This document shows, piece by piece, positions 1-7,978 of a stretch of DNA of 32,555 bases (positions are counted from its first letter, which is position 1; the number at the start of each line of letters is the position of its first letter). Under the pieces are notes generated by a model. The model did no database searches, was not told the DNA's origin, and was given only the letters and a program-made list of their open reading frames with translations. The stretch is from positions 1 to 32,555 of the forward strand of contig JAFKKL010000027.1 in NCBI GenBank assembly GCA_017305595.1, in the 5' to 3' direction. This DNA comes from Hyphomicrobiales bacterium (GTDB lineage: Bacteria > Pseudomonadota > Alphaproteobacteria > Rhizobiales > Xanthobacteraceae). The position numbers and the translations under genes were made by a program.

Positions 1-341
1 GGCGCGTGTGCCGCCATCATCAGCGGCTCATCGCCGACTTCCGCCGCCGTATGCCGCGCGGCATCGACCCGCAGCGGCCCGGGCAGCGAACCGCCATAGC
101 CGCGACTGAGCACGAAGGGCGTTTCGCCAAGACCACGCAGCATATGCACAAGCGCCAACACCGTCGGCGTCTTGCCCGCGCCACCCGTGTGATAGTTGCC
201 GACGCAGATCACCGGCACGCCGGCGTCCGCGCCCGGCCGCGCCATCCGCCGCCCGGCGATGGCTCCGTAGAGCGCCGCGAGCGGCGTGAGAAGTCGCGAC
301 GTCAGCGATGATGGCCGGTGCCAGAAGGCAGGCTCATGCAT
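1..341 (-). CDS. lpxK: Tetraacyldisaccharide 4'-kinase LpxK, N-terminal part (3' end outside window)
   Basis: LpxK phosphorylates the 4' position of the tetraacyl-disaccharide lipid A precursor, using ATP at the cytoplasmic face of the inner membrane. Reading the minus strand from the ATG at 341-339 gives MHEPAFWHRPSSLTSRLL, a typical LpxK N-terminus. It is followed by the hydrophobic stretch LLTPLAALYGAIAGRRM, then VPVICVGNYHTGGAGKTPT with the P-loop GGAGKT, and FVLSRGYGG, a conserved LpxK block. About 113 codons are visible and the frame is open to base 1, so the gene is cut by the window edge, not broken. Its start overlaps the waaA stop by 8 bases, so translation is probably coupled and lpxK is the last visible gene of the lipid A/Kdo operon. 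The frame was read directly from the sequence. Confidence 0.93.
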   Translation of the reverse strand, partial: MHEPAFWHRPSSLTSRLLTPLAALYGAIAGRRMARPGADAGVPVICVGNYHTGGAGKTPTVLALVHMLRGLGETPFVLSRGYGGSLPGPLRVDAARHTAAEVGDEPLMMAAHA

Positions 342-1638
342 CGGCCGCGCCCCGGTCGAACCGCAACTGCAAGAGATAGGGCCGCAGCGAGTCCAGCGTG
401 CGCTCAAGCGCGCCGCCGAGATCGGCGACCACCTGCTCGGCGGCGTCGATCGATGCCTGCCGCTCGCGCCTGTCGCGGAGCAGTCGACCGATCTCCTGCA
501 CCAGCTCCTTTTCGCCGGCCGCCACCCGCGCGCCACCGGCGCGGTCGAACGCGTCATAGACTTCGGTGAAGTTGAAGACGTGCGGTCCATGCACGATCGC
601 CGCGCCGAGTTTCGCCGGCTCGATCGGGTTCTGCCCGCCATGCGGCACCAGCGAGCCGCCCATGAACACGATCGGCGCCAGCCGATAGAACAACCCGAGT
701 TCGCCCATGGTGTCGGCGACATAGACGCCGGTGCGCGCGCCGGGCAATTCCTCGTGCGAGCGCAGCGCCACTTCAACACCGGCTTCCGCGACCAGCCGCG
801 CCACCGCCTCACCGCGTTGCGGATGACGCGGCACGATCACCGTCAAAATGCCAGGGAAATGGCCGGCCAGTTTCTTGTGCGCGGCGAGGATGATTTCTTC
901 CTCACCGGGATGGGTCGAGGCCGCCACCACCACCTGCCGACCGCGCGTCAGCGCCATCAGCCGCTCCAGCCGCACGTTGTCGGCAGGCGGGGCTTCGACG
1001 TCCCACTTGAGGTTGCCGGTGACGGCGACGCTTTCCGCGCCCAGCGCGGCGAAGCGTTCGGCATCGACCTGCGATTGCGCGAGGCAGATATCGAAACGGC
1101 CGAGCAGCGCGGCGATGGTCTGTGCCGCGCGCTGCCAGCGCGGAAACGAGCGCGGCGACATGCGGCCGTTGATCAGCACCATCGGCAACCGCCGCGCCGA
1201 ACAAGCCAGAATGAGATTCGGCCACAGATCGGATTCGATAAACAGCGCCAGCGACGGCTGCCAGTGGTCGAGAAACCGCGCCACGAATTTCGGCGCATCG
1301 TATGGCAGGTACTGGTGCAGCACGTCGGCCGGAAATCGCTTGGCGACGATGGCCGCCGAAGTGACGGTGCCGGACGTCACCAGCACATGGAAGCCGCGCG
1401 TGCGCAGCCGCTCGATCAGCGCCGCTGCCGCCAGCACTTCGCCGACGCTGGCGCCGTGAATCCACACCAGCGGCCCGTTGGGGCGCGGCTTGCCGGCGAT
1501 GCCGCGCCGCTCGCTGACGCGCGCCGGGTCTTCCTTGCCTTGCTTGATGCGCCGCTTGGCGAGAAGCCTTGTAATCGGCGGCGCCGCCGAGGACATCGCG
1601 CGATAAGCGCGCAACAGCGGCGGCAACGGGTCAGGCAT
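334..1638 (-). CDS. waaA: 3-deoxy-D-manno-octulosonic acid (Kdo) transferase
   Basis: WaaA (KdtA) transfers Kdo from CMP-Kdo to the lipid A precursor; it is a membrane-anchored GT-B enzyme of the inner-membrane cytoplasmic face. The 434-residue product has the family's usual length. A short hydrophobic/basic N-terminus leads to WIHGASVGE (about residues 59-67), where the Glu corresponds to the catalytic base of the family. Later blocks typical of the C-terminal nucleotide-binding lobe are VVAASTHPGEEE, IVPRHPQRG and FMGGSLVPHGGQNPIEPA. I chose ATG 1638 because GAGGG lies about 5 bases upstream; a GTG at 1644 is in frame and would add two residues. The start overlaps the preceding acyltransferase stop by 8 bases and the stop overlaps lpxK by 8. 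Whether it adds one or two Kdo residues cannot be read from sequence. Confidence 0.97.
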   Translation of the reverse strand: MPDPLPPLLRAYRAMSSAAPPITRLLAKRRIKQGKEDPARVSERRGIAGKPRPNGPLVWIHGASVGEVLAAAALIERLRTRGFHVLVTSGTVTSAAIVAKRFPADVLHQYLPYDAPKFVARFLDHWQPSLALFIESDLWPNLILACSARRLPMVLINGRMSPRSFPRWQRAAQTIAALLGRFDICLAQSQVDAERFAALGAESVAVTGNLKWDVEAPPADNVRLERLMALTRGRQVVVAASTHPGEEEIILAAHKKLAGHFPGILTVIVPRHPQRGEAVARLVAEAGVEVALRSHEELPGARTGVYVADTMGELGLFYRLAPIVFMGGSLVPHGGQNPIEPAKLGAAIVHGPHVFNFTEVYDAFDRAGGARVAAGEKELVQEIGRLLRDRRERQASIDAAEQVVADLGGALERTLDSLRPYLLQLRFDRGAADA

Positions 1639-2338
1639 CGCCACCCTCGCGGCCGATCGCGATATAGGCGCGCCGGGTGGCGTCGTTCAGGGTCGCTTCC
1701 AGTTGCGCCCGCAGGACTTCCATCGTGGCAGCATCCGCATCCGGCGGAACCGTGATCACCTCGCCGCCGACCAGCGCGCCCCGGCCGAACGGCAGATTGA
1801 TGGTGGTCCGGTCCCAATTGTTCAAACGCACGTAACGACTGGTGGCCATCGCGAACGGCATGATCGGCCGCCCCGACTCGCGCGCCAGCATAATAATCCC
1901 CATCCCGGCGACGCGCGACCGCTTCGGCACGTCGGCGGTGAGCGCCATGTTGTAGTTTTCCTCCAGCGCCCGGACCATTTCGCGGAACGCGCCGACGCCG
2001 CCCTTGCGATGGAACGCCGAGCCGTGATCGCCGGAGCCGCGCACCGCACCGATTTTCAGCCGCGCGGCGGTGATGGCGTTGATCTCGCCGTCGCGATGGC
2101 GAGAGACCAGCACCTTGCCGCGATGGCCGTCCTTGCGGATGAAGGGCGTCATAAAATGCTGGCCGTGCCAGAACGCCAGGATCACCGGCATCTGCGGCTC
2201 GACGATCTCATAGACGTCGACCGGATCGAAGGTGAACCGGTTGGTCAGCCAGACCAGCCGCAAGTATTCGGCCGCCGCGACGCCGGCAGCGCGCTGGAAC
2301 CAGGGCGAGCGCAAGGCATTGCGGAAGAAGCGTTTCAA
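1631..2338 (-). CDS. DUF374-type lysophospholipid acyltransferase-like protein
   Basis: A 235-residue protein of the DUF374 family, related to membrane glycerolipid/lipid A acyltransferases and often encoded beside waaA. Visible blocks are ILAFWHGQHFMTPF (about residues 53-66), SRHRDGE (79-85), AVRGSGDHGSAFHRKGG (98-114) and LTADVPKRSRVAGMGI (133-148), the last at the place where family members carry a TPDGPRGP-like motif. I place the start at TTG 2338 because it overlaps the DUF4170 stop in a TTGA arrangement and gives MKRFFRNALRSPWF, a normal family N-terminus. A longer frame to 2461 exists but would lie wholly over DUF4170. The acyl donor and acceptor are not known; a role in lipid A or outer-membrane lipid acylation is inferred from position between DUF4170 and waaA. 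Confidence 0.88.
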   Translation of the reverse strand: MKRFFRNALRSPWFQRAAGVAAAEYLRLVWLTNRFTFDPVDVYEIVEPQMPVILAFWHGQHFMTPFIRKDGHRGKVLVSRHRDGEINAITAARLKIGAVRGSGDHGSAFHRKGGVGAFREMVRALEENYNMALTADVPKRSRVAGMGIIMLARESGRPIMPFAMATSRYVRLNNWDRTTINLPFGRGALVGGEVITVPPDADAATMEVLRAQLEATLNDATRRAYIAIGREGGDA

Positions 2339-2598
2339 TTGCCGGGCTTTATGTCTTGGGTCGTATCTTGGGTCTGGCCCGGATCGAGCAGCCGGTGCAG
2401 GTGGACGATGAAGTAACGCATATGCGCGTTGTCCACCGTCTGCTGCGCCTTGGCTTTCCATGCGGTCAATGCCGTCGCGTAGTTGGGATACACGCCGACG
2501 ATATCGACCTTGTCGAGATCCTTGAAGGTGACGTTATCGAGGTCCGTCAGTTCGCCCCCGATCACCAGATGGAGCAACTGCCGCGCGGGCTCCGTCAT
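2335..2598 (-). CDS. DUF4170 small conserved protein
   Basis: An 87-residue protein whose core, LLHLVIGGELTDLDNVTF followed by DIVGVYPNYATALTAWKAKAQ and MRYFIVHLHRLLDP, is characteristic of DUF4170. This small family is found upstream of the lipid A genes in many Rhizobiales. There is no signal peptide or membrane segment; the C-terminal tail is Gln/Asp/Thr-rich. Its function is unknown. The stop codon TGA is shared with the TTG start of the acyltransferase, which argues for translational coupling and for a role linked to the lipid A operon. An 83-base gap separates it from the upstream phosphatase gene, with no visible terminator, so it may be part of the same transcript. I see no strong Shine-Dalgarno sequence before the ATG. 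Confidence 0.85.
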   Translation of the reverse strand: MTEPARQLLHLVIGGELTDLDNVTFKDLDKVDIVGVYPNYATALTAWKAKAQQTVDNAHMRYFIVHLHRLLDPGQTQDTTQDIKPGN

Positions 2599-2681
2599 CG
2601 ACGTCCTGTCCTCATCGCCGTAGGGTTAGTTGGCCTTGCCGAATGGCTGTGACTAGAATGGCTGTGGATACACGGCGTTAC

Positions 2682-3503
2682 TCACGACCACGGAAGCGGA
2701 TGATCGCGGAAATGCGTGATCACGGAGGCATGACGTTCACGCCCCGCGGCAACCAGCACACCATGTCTTACATCCGGGCGGTTATAGCCGATCGGCTCGC
2801 CCGAAAGCATCGTCATTCTACCACCCGCTTCATGGACGATCAAATCCGCCGCCGCAAGGTCCCAGTCGCGGCTTTGTCCACCGGCGAAGGCGATATCCAA
2901 CGAGCCGTCGCCGATCCGGCACAACCGCAGCGCTAAAGAGCCGATTCGCGGATGAATCGCCACGCCGTCGCGCGGCAAACCGAGCCGCTCGATGATCGGC
3001 TTGGGACCCGCCATCCTGCTAAAGTCGAATTTCGTTCCCGACGCCGCGTGGATCGGTGCCTCGTGCAAGGTCGCACCAAAGCCGCGCACGGCGAAAAAGA
3101 ATTCATCGGTGACCGGCGCGAACACCGCCGCCAGCACCGGCACGTCGCCCTCGACCAGCGCCACGCTGACGCACCAGTCCTCGCGGCCCGCCAAGTAACT
3201 GCGGGTGCCGTCGATCGGATCGACGATCCACACCTTCTTCTGCGACAGCCGCGCCTTGTCGTCGGCGCTCTCCTCCGACAACCAGCCATAGTCCGGCGTC
3301 GCCTGCCGCAACTGCTGCTCGATCAGGTTGTTCACGGCGATGTCGGCTTCCGACACCGGCGACGACGCACCCTTGGTCCAGGTTTTCAGATCGGTCTGAA
3401 ATTTCGACAGCGCCAGCGCACCTGCCTCGCGCACCGTCGTCGCCAGCAGCGCGCCATCGCGCCCGGCGTGGTCGATGGCGAGCGCGGGATCAGCGTCCGG
3501 CAA
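2682..3503 (-). CDS. Inositol monophosphatase family phosphatase (CysQ/SuhB-like)
   Basis: A 273-residue cytosolic Mg2+-dependent sugar/nucleotide phosphatase of the IMPase superfamily. The metal site is complete: SEES (residues 76-79), DPIDGT (95-100) and WDLAAADLIVHEAGG (214-228). The family includes inositol-1-phosphatases, 3'(2'),5'-bisphosphate nucleotidase (CysQ) and histidinol phosphatase HisN; sequence alone does not separate these here, and 'DPIDGTRSYLAGREDW' with the pmbA linkage is what is usually annotated as an inositol or PAP phosphatase in this bacterial group. The start is a TTG at 3503 that overlaps the end of pmbA by 14 bases; no better ATG lies near the N-terminus. It is probably the second gene of the pmbA operon. 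Confidence 0.9.
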   Translation of the reverse strand: MPDADPALAIDHAGRDGALLATTVREAGALALSKFQTDLKTWTKGASSPVSEADIAVNNLIEQQLRQATPDYGWLSEESADDKARLSQKKVWIVDPIDGTRSYLAGREDWCVSVALVEGDVPVLAAVFAPVTDEFFFAVRGFGATLHEAPIHAASGTKFDFSRMAGPKPIIERLGLPRDGVAIHPRIGSLALRLCRIGDGSLDIAFAGGQSRDWDLAAADLIVHEAGGRMTMLSGEPIGYNRPDVRHGVLVAAGRERHASVITHFRDHPLPWS

Positions 3504-4896
3504 TCGTCAGCCCTTCGATGCGCAAGGTCGGCGCGTTGACGCCGTAGCGGAATTCGAGATCGTTGGCCGGACGCAGCGATTTGAAGATGTCGAACAGATG
3601 CCCGGCGATGGTCATCTCGCTCACCGCATAGGTCGGCTTGCCGTTCTCGATCCAGAAGCCCGACGCGCCGCGGCTGTAATCGCCGGTGACGCCGTTGACG
3701 CCGGAGCCGATCAGGTCGGTGACGTAGAAGCCCTGCTTGATGTCGGCCATCAGTTCGGCCGGCGTCATCTCGCCCGCTTCCATGTGCAAGTTATAAGCGC
3801 CCGGCATCGGCGACGACGACACGCCGCGATGCGCATGGCCCGTCGTGGTCATGCCGAGTTCGCGCGCGGTCGCAGAATCCAGCAGCCACGAGGTCAGCAC
3901 ACCGTCGTCGATGATCGCGAGTTGTTTAGTGGCGACACCCTCGGCGTCGAAAGTTTGCGAACGCAAGCCGCGCACGCGGCGCGGATCGTCGACGATGCGA
4001 ATGCCGTTCGCGAACAGTTGCTGTCCGAGCTTGTCCTTCAGAAAACTGGTCTTGCGCGCGATCGATGCGCCGTTGGCCGCACCGACCAGATGCCCGACCA
4101 GCGAGCCCGCAACGCGCGGATCGAAGATCACCGGCGCCTTGCAGGTTTCCGCCTTGCGCGGATTGGCGCGCGCCACGGCACGCGCGCCGGCGCTGCTGCC
4201 GATGCTCTCGGGCGACGCCAGATCAGAGCCATGCAGCGCCGAACTGAAATCGTAATCGCGCTCCATGCCAGTGCCCGTGCCGGAAATCGCGGTCATCGAG
4301 ATGCCATGGCTCGAACGCAAGTAAGCGCCGTGGAAGCCGGTGGACGTGACGAGCACCATGCCGCCGATGCCGCTCGACGCCGATGCGCCGCCGGACTTGG
4401 TGACGCCCTTCACCACGAGGCCCGCCGCTTCCGCTTCCAGCGCGCGACGTTCGAGTTCGGCCGTGGACGGCATCGATGGATCGAGCAGATCGAGATCGGG
4501 AAACGCGCGCGCCAGCAACGCCGGATCGGCGAGGCCGACATAGGCGTCGTCGGGCGCGACGCGCGCCATCGCCACCGCGCGCTCGGCGAGCTTCGCGATG
4601 CCGTCGCCGCCGACGTCGTTGGTGGAGACCACCGCCTGCCGCTTGCCGACCAGCACGCGCAAGCCGACGTCGTCGCCTTCGGAGCGTTCGGATTCCTCAA
4701 CGCGGCCGTCGCGCACCTCGACGCCCTGCGAGACGCCGCGCACCGCGACCGCGTCCGCCGCGTCGGCGCCGGCGCGCCGCGCCGCCTCGACGAGACGCTG
4801 CGCGAGGTCGCTGAGCGCCGATTGATCGAGCAGTCCGGCATCGGTGACGCGCGTTTTTTCCGCGGTCGAATTGTTTGGTGAAGCAATCACGAACAA
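3490..4896 (-). CDS. pmbA: TldD/PmbA family protein (PmbA/TldE)
   Basis: A 468-residue PmbA/TldE protein, the usual family length. Together with TldD it forms a heterodimeric metalloprotease that, in E. coli, matures microcin B17 and degrades CcdA. PmbA is the partner without the zinc-binding HExxxH motif, and none is present here. Recognisable blocks include GDDVGLRVLVGKRQAVVSTND near residues 73-93, VIFDPRVAGSLVGHL in the middle, and the C-terminal GSGVNGVTGDYSRGASGFWIENG followed by YAVSEMTIAG. No tldD is in the window, as expected because the two genes are commonly unlinked. This is the first gene of the minus-strand envelope operon; its promoter should lie in 4897-5173, but I could not identify one with confidence. 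Confidence 0.94.
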   Translation of the reverse strand: MFVIASPNNSTAEKTRVTDAGLLDQSALSDLAQRLVEAARRAGADAADAVAVRGVSQGVEVRDGRVEESERSEGDDVGLRVLVGKRQAVVSTNDVGGDGIAKLAERAVAMARVAPDDAYVGLADPALLARAFPDLDLLDPSMPSTAELERRALEAEAAGLVVKGVTKSGGASASSGIGGMVLVTSTGFHGAYLRSSHGISMTAISGTGTGMERDYDFSSALHGSDLASPESIGSSAGARAVARANPRKAETCKAPVIFDPRVAGSLVGHLVGAANGASIARKTSFLKDKLGQQLFANGIRIVDDPRRVRGLRSQTFDAEGVATKQLAIIDDGVLTSWLLDSATARELGMTTTGHAHRGVSSSPMPGAYNLHMEAGEMTPAELMADIKQGFYVTDLIGSGVNGVTGDYSRGASGFWIENGKPTYAVSEMTIAGHLFDIFKSLRPANDLEFRYGVNAPTLRIEGLTIAGR

Positions 4897-5020
4897 AATC
4901 CCAAAGAAGCGAACGAGTGGCCCATCATGCGCAGATGTGCCCGATTTACGCGGAATTCAAGCGCCTGGCGGCGCTTTGGCGGCAAATCGTCGAGCCTTGT
5001 CGGGACCTTGGCAACGACTC

Positions 5021-5064
5021 GTCAATCATCCCCGCCAAGGACTTGTCAATCATGCCCGCGAAAC
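5021..5064. repeat. Short 24-base-period tandem repeat upstream of pmbA
   Basis: Within the 277-base gap between pmbA and the DUF6101 gene, GTCAATCATCCCCGCCAA (from 5021) is followed 24 bases later by GTCAATCATGCCCGCGAA (from 5045). The units differ at 2 of 18 positions. The gap is shared by two divergent genes and must hold both promoters; the repeat could be an operator pair or a chance duplication. Confidence 0.5.
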
Positions 5065-5173
5065 CAGGGCAAGTGACTTTCGATTAACCAGCCTTCTTAA
5101 GCGAATCCGGACGCGGCTCTGGCACAGTCTCACGCATCGATCGGGAACATAATCCCGGCGGGGAGACAAGACC

Positions 5174-5695
5174 TTGAGACGTCAAACAGCGACAGGCGGG
5201 ATCAATCCCGCAGGGTCGAGCCGCATTGCACGGCTCGACCCCCACTCACTCCCGGTCAGCTTCGAGGCGCACGACACGCGCGCCGACGGCAACGTCCGGC
5301 ACATCGAAATGCATCGCGAACATATCGTCCTGCGCCGCGCCGTTCACGGCATGCACATGGCGATCAACGTGCGGGTGCGCGACTTCCTCGGCGTGGCGAT
5401 CCGCGACCGTGGCGAGACGCAGATGCTGGTGCTGATGCATCGCGATCCGTCGTTGTCGGTGCCGTTGTGCGAGATCGACGATCCGGAAGCGATCAACGAT
5501 ACCTGGCAATCGTGGAGCGATCTCTTCGCGCTGCCGCAGCTCGTCGAGTTCAAGCGTCAGCCGGCGCAGCGCCGCCGCCGCCGCAACGCGGTCGCCAAAC
5601 GCCGCCCGCGCTTCCTCGCCCGCCGCCGCGCCGGAGAGATGCCGAGCGTGCCTATGATTCATCGCGGCGAATTCGAGATCATCGCGCGGGATTGA
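5174..5695 (+). CDS. DUF6101 family protein
   Basis: A 173-residue conserved protein with no signal peptide or membrane segment. The N-terminus MRRQTATGGINPAGSSRIARLDP and the core HIEMHREHIVLRRAVHGMHMAINVRVRDFLGVAIR, MLVLMHRDPSLSVPL match my memory of DUF6101, a family seen in Bradyrhizobium relatives. The C-terminal part is strongly basic (an Arg-rich run near residues 133-155) and could bind nucleic acid or membranes. Function is unknown. The start is TTG at 5174, supported by GGGGAG about 9 bases upstream. The gene is divergent from pmbA and converges on ubiA across a palindromic repeat. Confidence 0.8.
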   Translation: MRRQTATGGINPAGSSRIARLDPHSLPVSFEAHDTRADGNVRHIEMHREHIVLRRAVHGMHMAINVRVRDFLGVAIRDRGETQMLVLMHRDPSLSVPLCEIDDPEAINDTWQSWSDLFALPQLVEFKRQPAQRRRRRNAVAKRRPRFLARRRAGEMPSVPMIHRGEFEIIARD

Positions 5696-5736
5696 GTAGC
5701 TGCGCCGTTGCGAGAAGCGAGGCGACAACCACTCTC

Positions 5737-5827
5737 CGTCATGCCCGGGCTCGTCCCGGGCATCCACGTCTTGACTAACATCACAGCAATGAAGACGTGG
5801 ATGGTCGGAACAAGTCCGGCCATGACG
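5737..5827. repeat. Palindromic intergenic repeat, copy 1
   Basis: The element begins CGTCATGCCCGGGC and ends with its near mirror, GTCCGGCCATGACG. Inside, CATCCACGTCTT (5761-5772) is the exact inverse of AAGACGTGGATG (5792-5803), so the whole can fold into nested hairpins. It sits between the convergent DUF6101 gene and ubiA. It belongs to the same family as the copies at 7809, 20660 and 30877. Such REP-like units are common in Bradyrhizobium relatives. Confidence 0.8.
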
Positions 5828-5884
5828 ACTAGTGTCTCATCGACGTTGTAACCAACGGGCTCCCGCCTTCGCAGGGACGACCAG

Positions 5885-6817
5885 CTAGGCTGCCCGCAAC
5901 ACCGCGTCGATCACCAGCATCGCGAACAGCAATAGTCCGGCGTCGCGGTTGGATTTGAAGATGCGCAGGCACAGCGCGGAATCCGAAATATCGAGTCGGC
6001 GCACCTGCCACGCCAGATGCGCGGCGAAGGCGGCGAGTCCGAGCGCCGCCGGCCAGCCCGCGCCGGCAAGCCACAGCGCGATGCCGATCAACACGACAGC
6101 AGCGGAATAGAAAATCGTCAGCGCAGGTTTCGTCTTGTCGCCGAACAAGAGCGCCGTCGACTTGATGCCGACCAGCACGTCGTCCTCGGTGTCCTGATGC
6201 GCGTAGATCGTGTCGTAGGCGATCACCCAGCAGATCGAGCCGGCGTAAAGCACCAGCGCGGCGGGATCGAGCCGCCCGAGCGTCACCGCGAAACCCATCA
6301 GCGCGCCCCACGAGAACGCGAGACCGAGCGTAATCTGCGGCCAATAAGTGATCCGCTTCATGAACGGATAGACCGCGACGATCGCCAGCGATGCAATGCC
6401 GGTGAAAATCGCGAAGCGGTTGAACTGCACCAGCACCGCGAGCCCGACCATCGCCTGCAACACCAGGAACACGAATGCCTGCGTCACGCTCACCTGCCCG
6501 GCCGGGATCGGCCGCGAACGGGTGCGCTCCACTTTGGTATCGAGATTGCGGTCGGTGATGTCGTTCCAGGTGCAGCCCGCGCCGCGCATCACGAACGCGC
6601 CGATGAAAAACAGCAACACGGTGAGCGGCAGGCCGCTGACATCGCGTGCGACGCCGGAAGCCAGCGCCGCCGACCACCAGCACGGCATCAGCAGCAGCCA
6701 CGAGCCGATCGGGCGGTCGTAACGCGCAAGGCGGAGATAAGGACGCGTCCACTCAGGCGCGCGGTTGTCGACCCAGTTGCCGACGGAATCGGCGACGCGG
6801 GCGGTCGCGCCGCTCAT
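5885..6817 (-). CDS. ubiA: 4-hydroxybenzoate polyprenyltransferase
   Basis: UbiA is the integral membrane enzyme that attaches the polyprenyl tail to 4-hydroxybenzoate in ubiquinone synthesis. The 310-residue protein has the family's alternating hydrophobic helices and both aspartate-rich motifs: NDITDRNLD (residues 85-93, the NDxxDxxxD form that binds the Mg-diphosphate) and YDTIYAHQDTEDD (201-213). RSRPIPAGQVS follows the first motif as in other UbiA proteins. The N-terminal tail PEWTRPYLRLARYDRPIGSWLL is typical of the proteobacterial 4-hydroxybenzoate type. The start is ATG 6817; no strong Shine-Dalgarno sequence is visible. It lies 28 bases downstream of the secreted proline-rich gene on the same strand and may be co-transcribed with it. 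Confidence 0.96.
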   Translation of the reverse strand: MSGATARVADSVGNWVDNRAPEWTRPYLRLARYDRPIGSWLLLMPCWWSAALASGVARDVSGLPLTVLLFFIGAFVMRGAGCTWNDITDRNLDTKVERTRSRPIPAGQVSVTQAFVFLVLQAMVGLAVLVQFNRFAIFTGIASLAIVAVYPFMKRITYWPQITLGLAFSWGALMGFAVTLGRLDPAALVLYAGSICWVIAYDTIYAHQDTEDDVLVGIKSTALLFGDKTKPALTIFYSAAVVLIGIALWLAGAGWPAALGLAAFAAHLAWQVRRLDISDSALCLRIFKSNRDAGLLLFAMLVIDAVLRAA

Positions 6818-6845
6818 GGCCGCACCGCGATGGTGCGGGCCGATC

Positions 6846-7604
6846 TCATCGCGTCAGCACGTTGCCGCTGAGCGTATCGAAAGTGCTGCCGCCCTTCTTG
6901 CTGCCGTGGGTGGGCGTGGGCATCGACGCCGAGGAGCCGAGCACGTCGGCCAGGCTCGGACCCGAAGGTCCACGCGGCTGCTGCGCCTGCTGATGCGCCA
7001 CGTTGCAGACCTGCTTCAGCATCTTCTCGGTGTTCTTGTGCCCGTCCTTGAGCTGATCGGACACCTGCGCGGGAATTCCGCATTTCTGCTGATTGGCGTG
7101 GACGTATTTGATCATCTTCACTTCGGCCTGCGAGAAATTGCCAATCAGCTTGCAGGCCTCGGCGGCCGGCGCGCGGCGATCGCTGGCGGCCTTGATCAGT
7201 TTGCCGCGCCGCTCCGCTTCCTTGCGCAGCGGCATGAACTCCTTCATGCAGTCCTCCGCGCCCGGCGGCGGCCCTCCCTGCGGCCCGCCGAACGCGCCAG
7301 CGCCCGCGACAGGCGGAGCGCCGTTCGACGGAAACGGACTCGGGCCACTTAGCGAGGCACGCGGTGCGCCATTGACCGGCGGGAACGGCGAATTGGCCGC
7401 CGCGCCATTGACCGGCGGAAACGCCGGGTCGTTCTTGATCACGCCACCGTTGTTGTTGTTGACCGGCGGGAATGGCGACGGTTTCTCAGCCGGCGTGATG
7501 CCTGCGGGCAACGGCGCGGGAAACGCGCCTTGCGCGTAAACCGGACCTGCCACTCCGAGAAGAGCGGCGACTGTCAACGGCACGATCAGGCTGCGGATAC
7601 TCAC
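6846..7604 (-). CDS. Secreted proline-rich protein with a four-cysteine helical domain
   Basis: A 252-residue protein I do not recognise by function. A signal peptide is clear: MSIRSLIVPLTVAALLGVAGPVYA, cleaved near residue 24. Residues 26-115 are low-complexity and Pro/Gly/Asn-rich, with FPPVN repeated at 45-49, 62-66 and 74-78 and a degenerate FPSNG at 91-95. Residues 115-205 look helical and carry four cysteines (C119, C151, C175, C200), which in the periplasm would probably form two disulfides. A short Ser/Pro/Gly tail follows. This fits a periplasmic or envelope-attached protein: an extended linker holding a compact domain. The gene is immediately upstream of ubiA, 28 bases away. The start is ATG 7604. 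Confidence 0.8.
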   Translation of the reverse strand: MSIRSLIVPLTVAALLGVAGPVYAQGAFPAPLPAGITPAEKPSPFPPVNNNNGGVIKNDPAFPPVNGAAANSPFPPVNGAPRASLSGPSPFPSNGAPPVAGAGAFGGPQGGPPPGAEDCMKEFMPLRKEAERRGKLIKAASDRRAPAAEACKLIGNFSQAEVKMIKYVHANQQKCGIPAQVSDQLKDGHKNTEKMLKQVCNVAHQQAQQPRGPSGPSLADVLGSSASMPTPTHGSKKGGSTFDTLSGNVLTR

Positions 7605-7978
7605 GGATTTCCCTCCGGCAGAACACGACGGACGATCAAGGTTCTCGAAATAGAAAGCGATTTGCGGTTTAGAACCTTTTACGATTCCCGCTCCGCGTTA
7701 ACAACCCGTCGAATGGGGCAAGAGCGCGGCGCAAGGCCGCGACAAGGTGGCATTCCAACAGTGATGCTCTATAGCAGCGTTCTCGGTTTCGACGAAAACA
7801 CCATGAGGCGTCATTGCCGGGCTTGACCCGGCAATCCATGGTTTTTCAATGAGGGATGCGCGAATCGTAGGCGAGCGGAAGCGACGCCGTTCTTCGAACG
7901 ACTATGTCCGCGCATGACGACGGTTGTGTCCGTCACCCGCGAAAACGCTAAAGCATTTCGATTATTGGACTTTCGACC
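7605..7978. other. Gene-free stretch between divergent secreted-protein gene and rsmE
   Basis: These 374 bases hold no convincing gene. The left part must contain the promoter of the minus-strand secreted-protein gene, and the right part that of rsmE, but I see no clear -35/-10 pair for either. Most of the right half is the palindromic repeat described separately at 7809-7919. Confidence 0.6.
7809..7919. repeat. Palindromic intergenic repeat, copy 2 (long form)
   Basis: The element starts CGTCATTGCCGGGCTTGA, in which TTGCCGGG and CCCGGCAA form an 8-base-pair hairpin (7814-7834). It ends ACGCCGTTCTTCGAAC...GCGCATGACG. The end mirrors the start (CGTCAT/ATGACG). The right half, from about 7884, resembles the right half of the copy at 30877 (30961-30995), so this is a longer composite version than the copies at 5737 and 20660. 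Confidence 0.75.

Noticed and set aside
286-1755. Long plus-strand open frame of 489 codons opposite waaA
   Set aside because: It is the antisense shadow of waaA and the acyltransferase gene; its translation is Arg/His/Gln-rich without domains, as expected for the reverse of GC-rich coding DNA.
3475-4881. Plus-strand open frame of 468 codons opposite pmbA
   Set aside because: It mirrors pmbA almost exactly and has no recognisable domain; pmbA on the minus strand is certain.
4875-5087. Possible 70-residue gene between pmbA and the DUF6101 gene
   Set aside because: It starts inside pmbA, has no Shine-Dalgarno sequence, and its C-terminal part is only the translated 24-base tandem repeat. I see no family.
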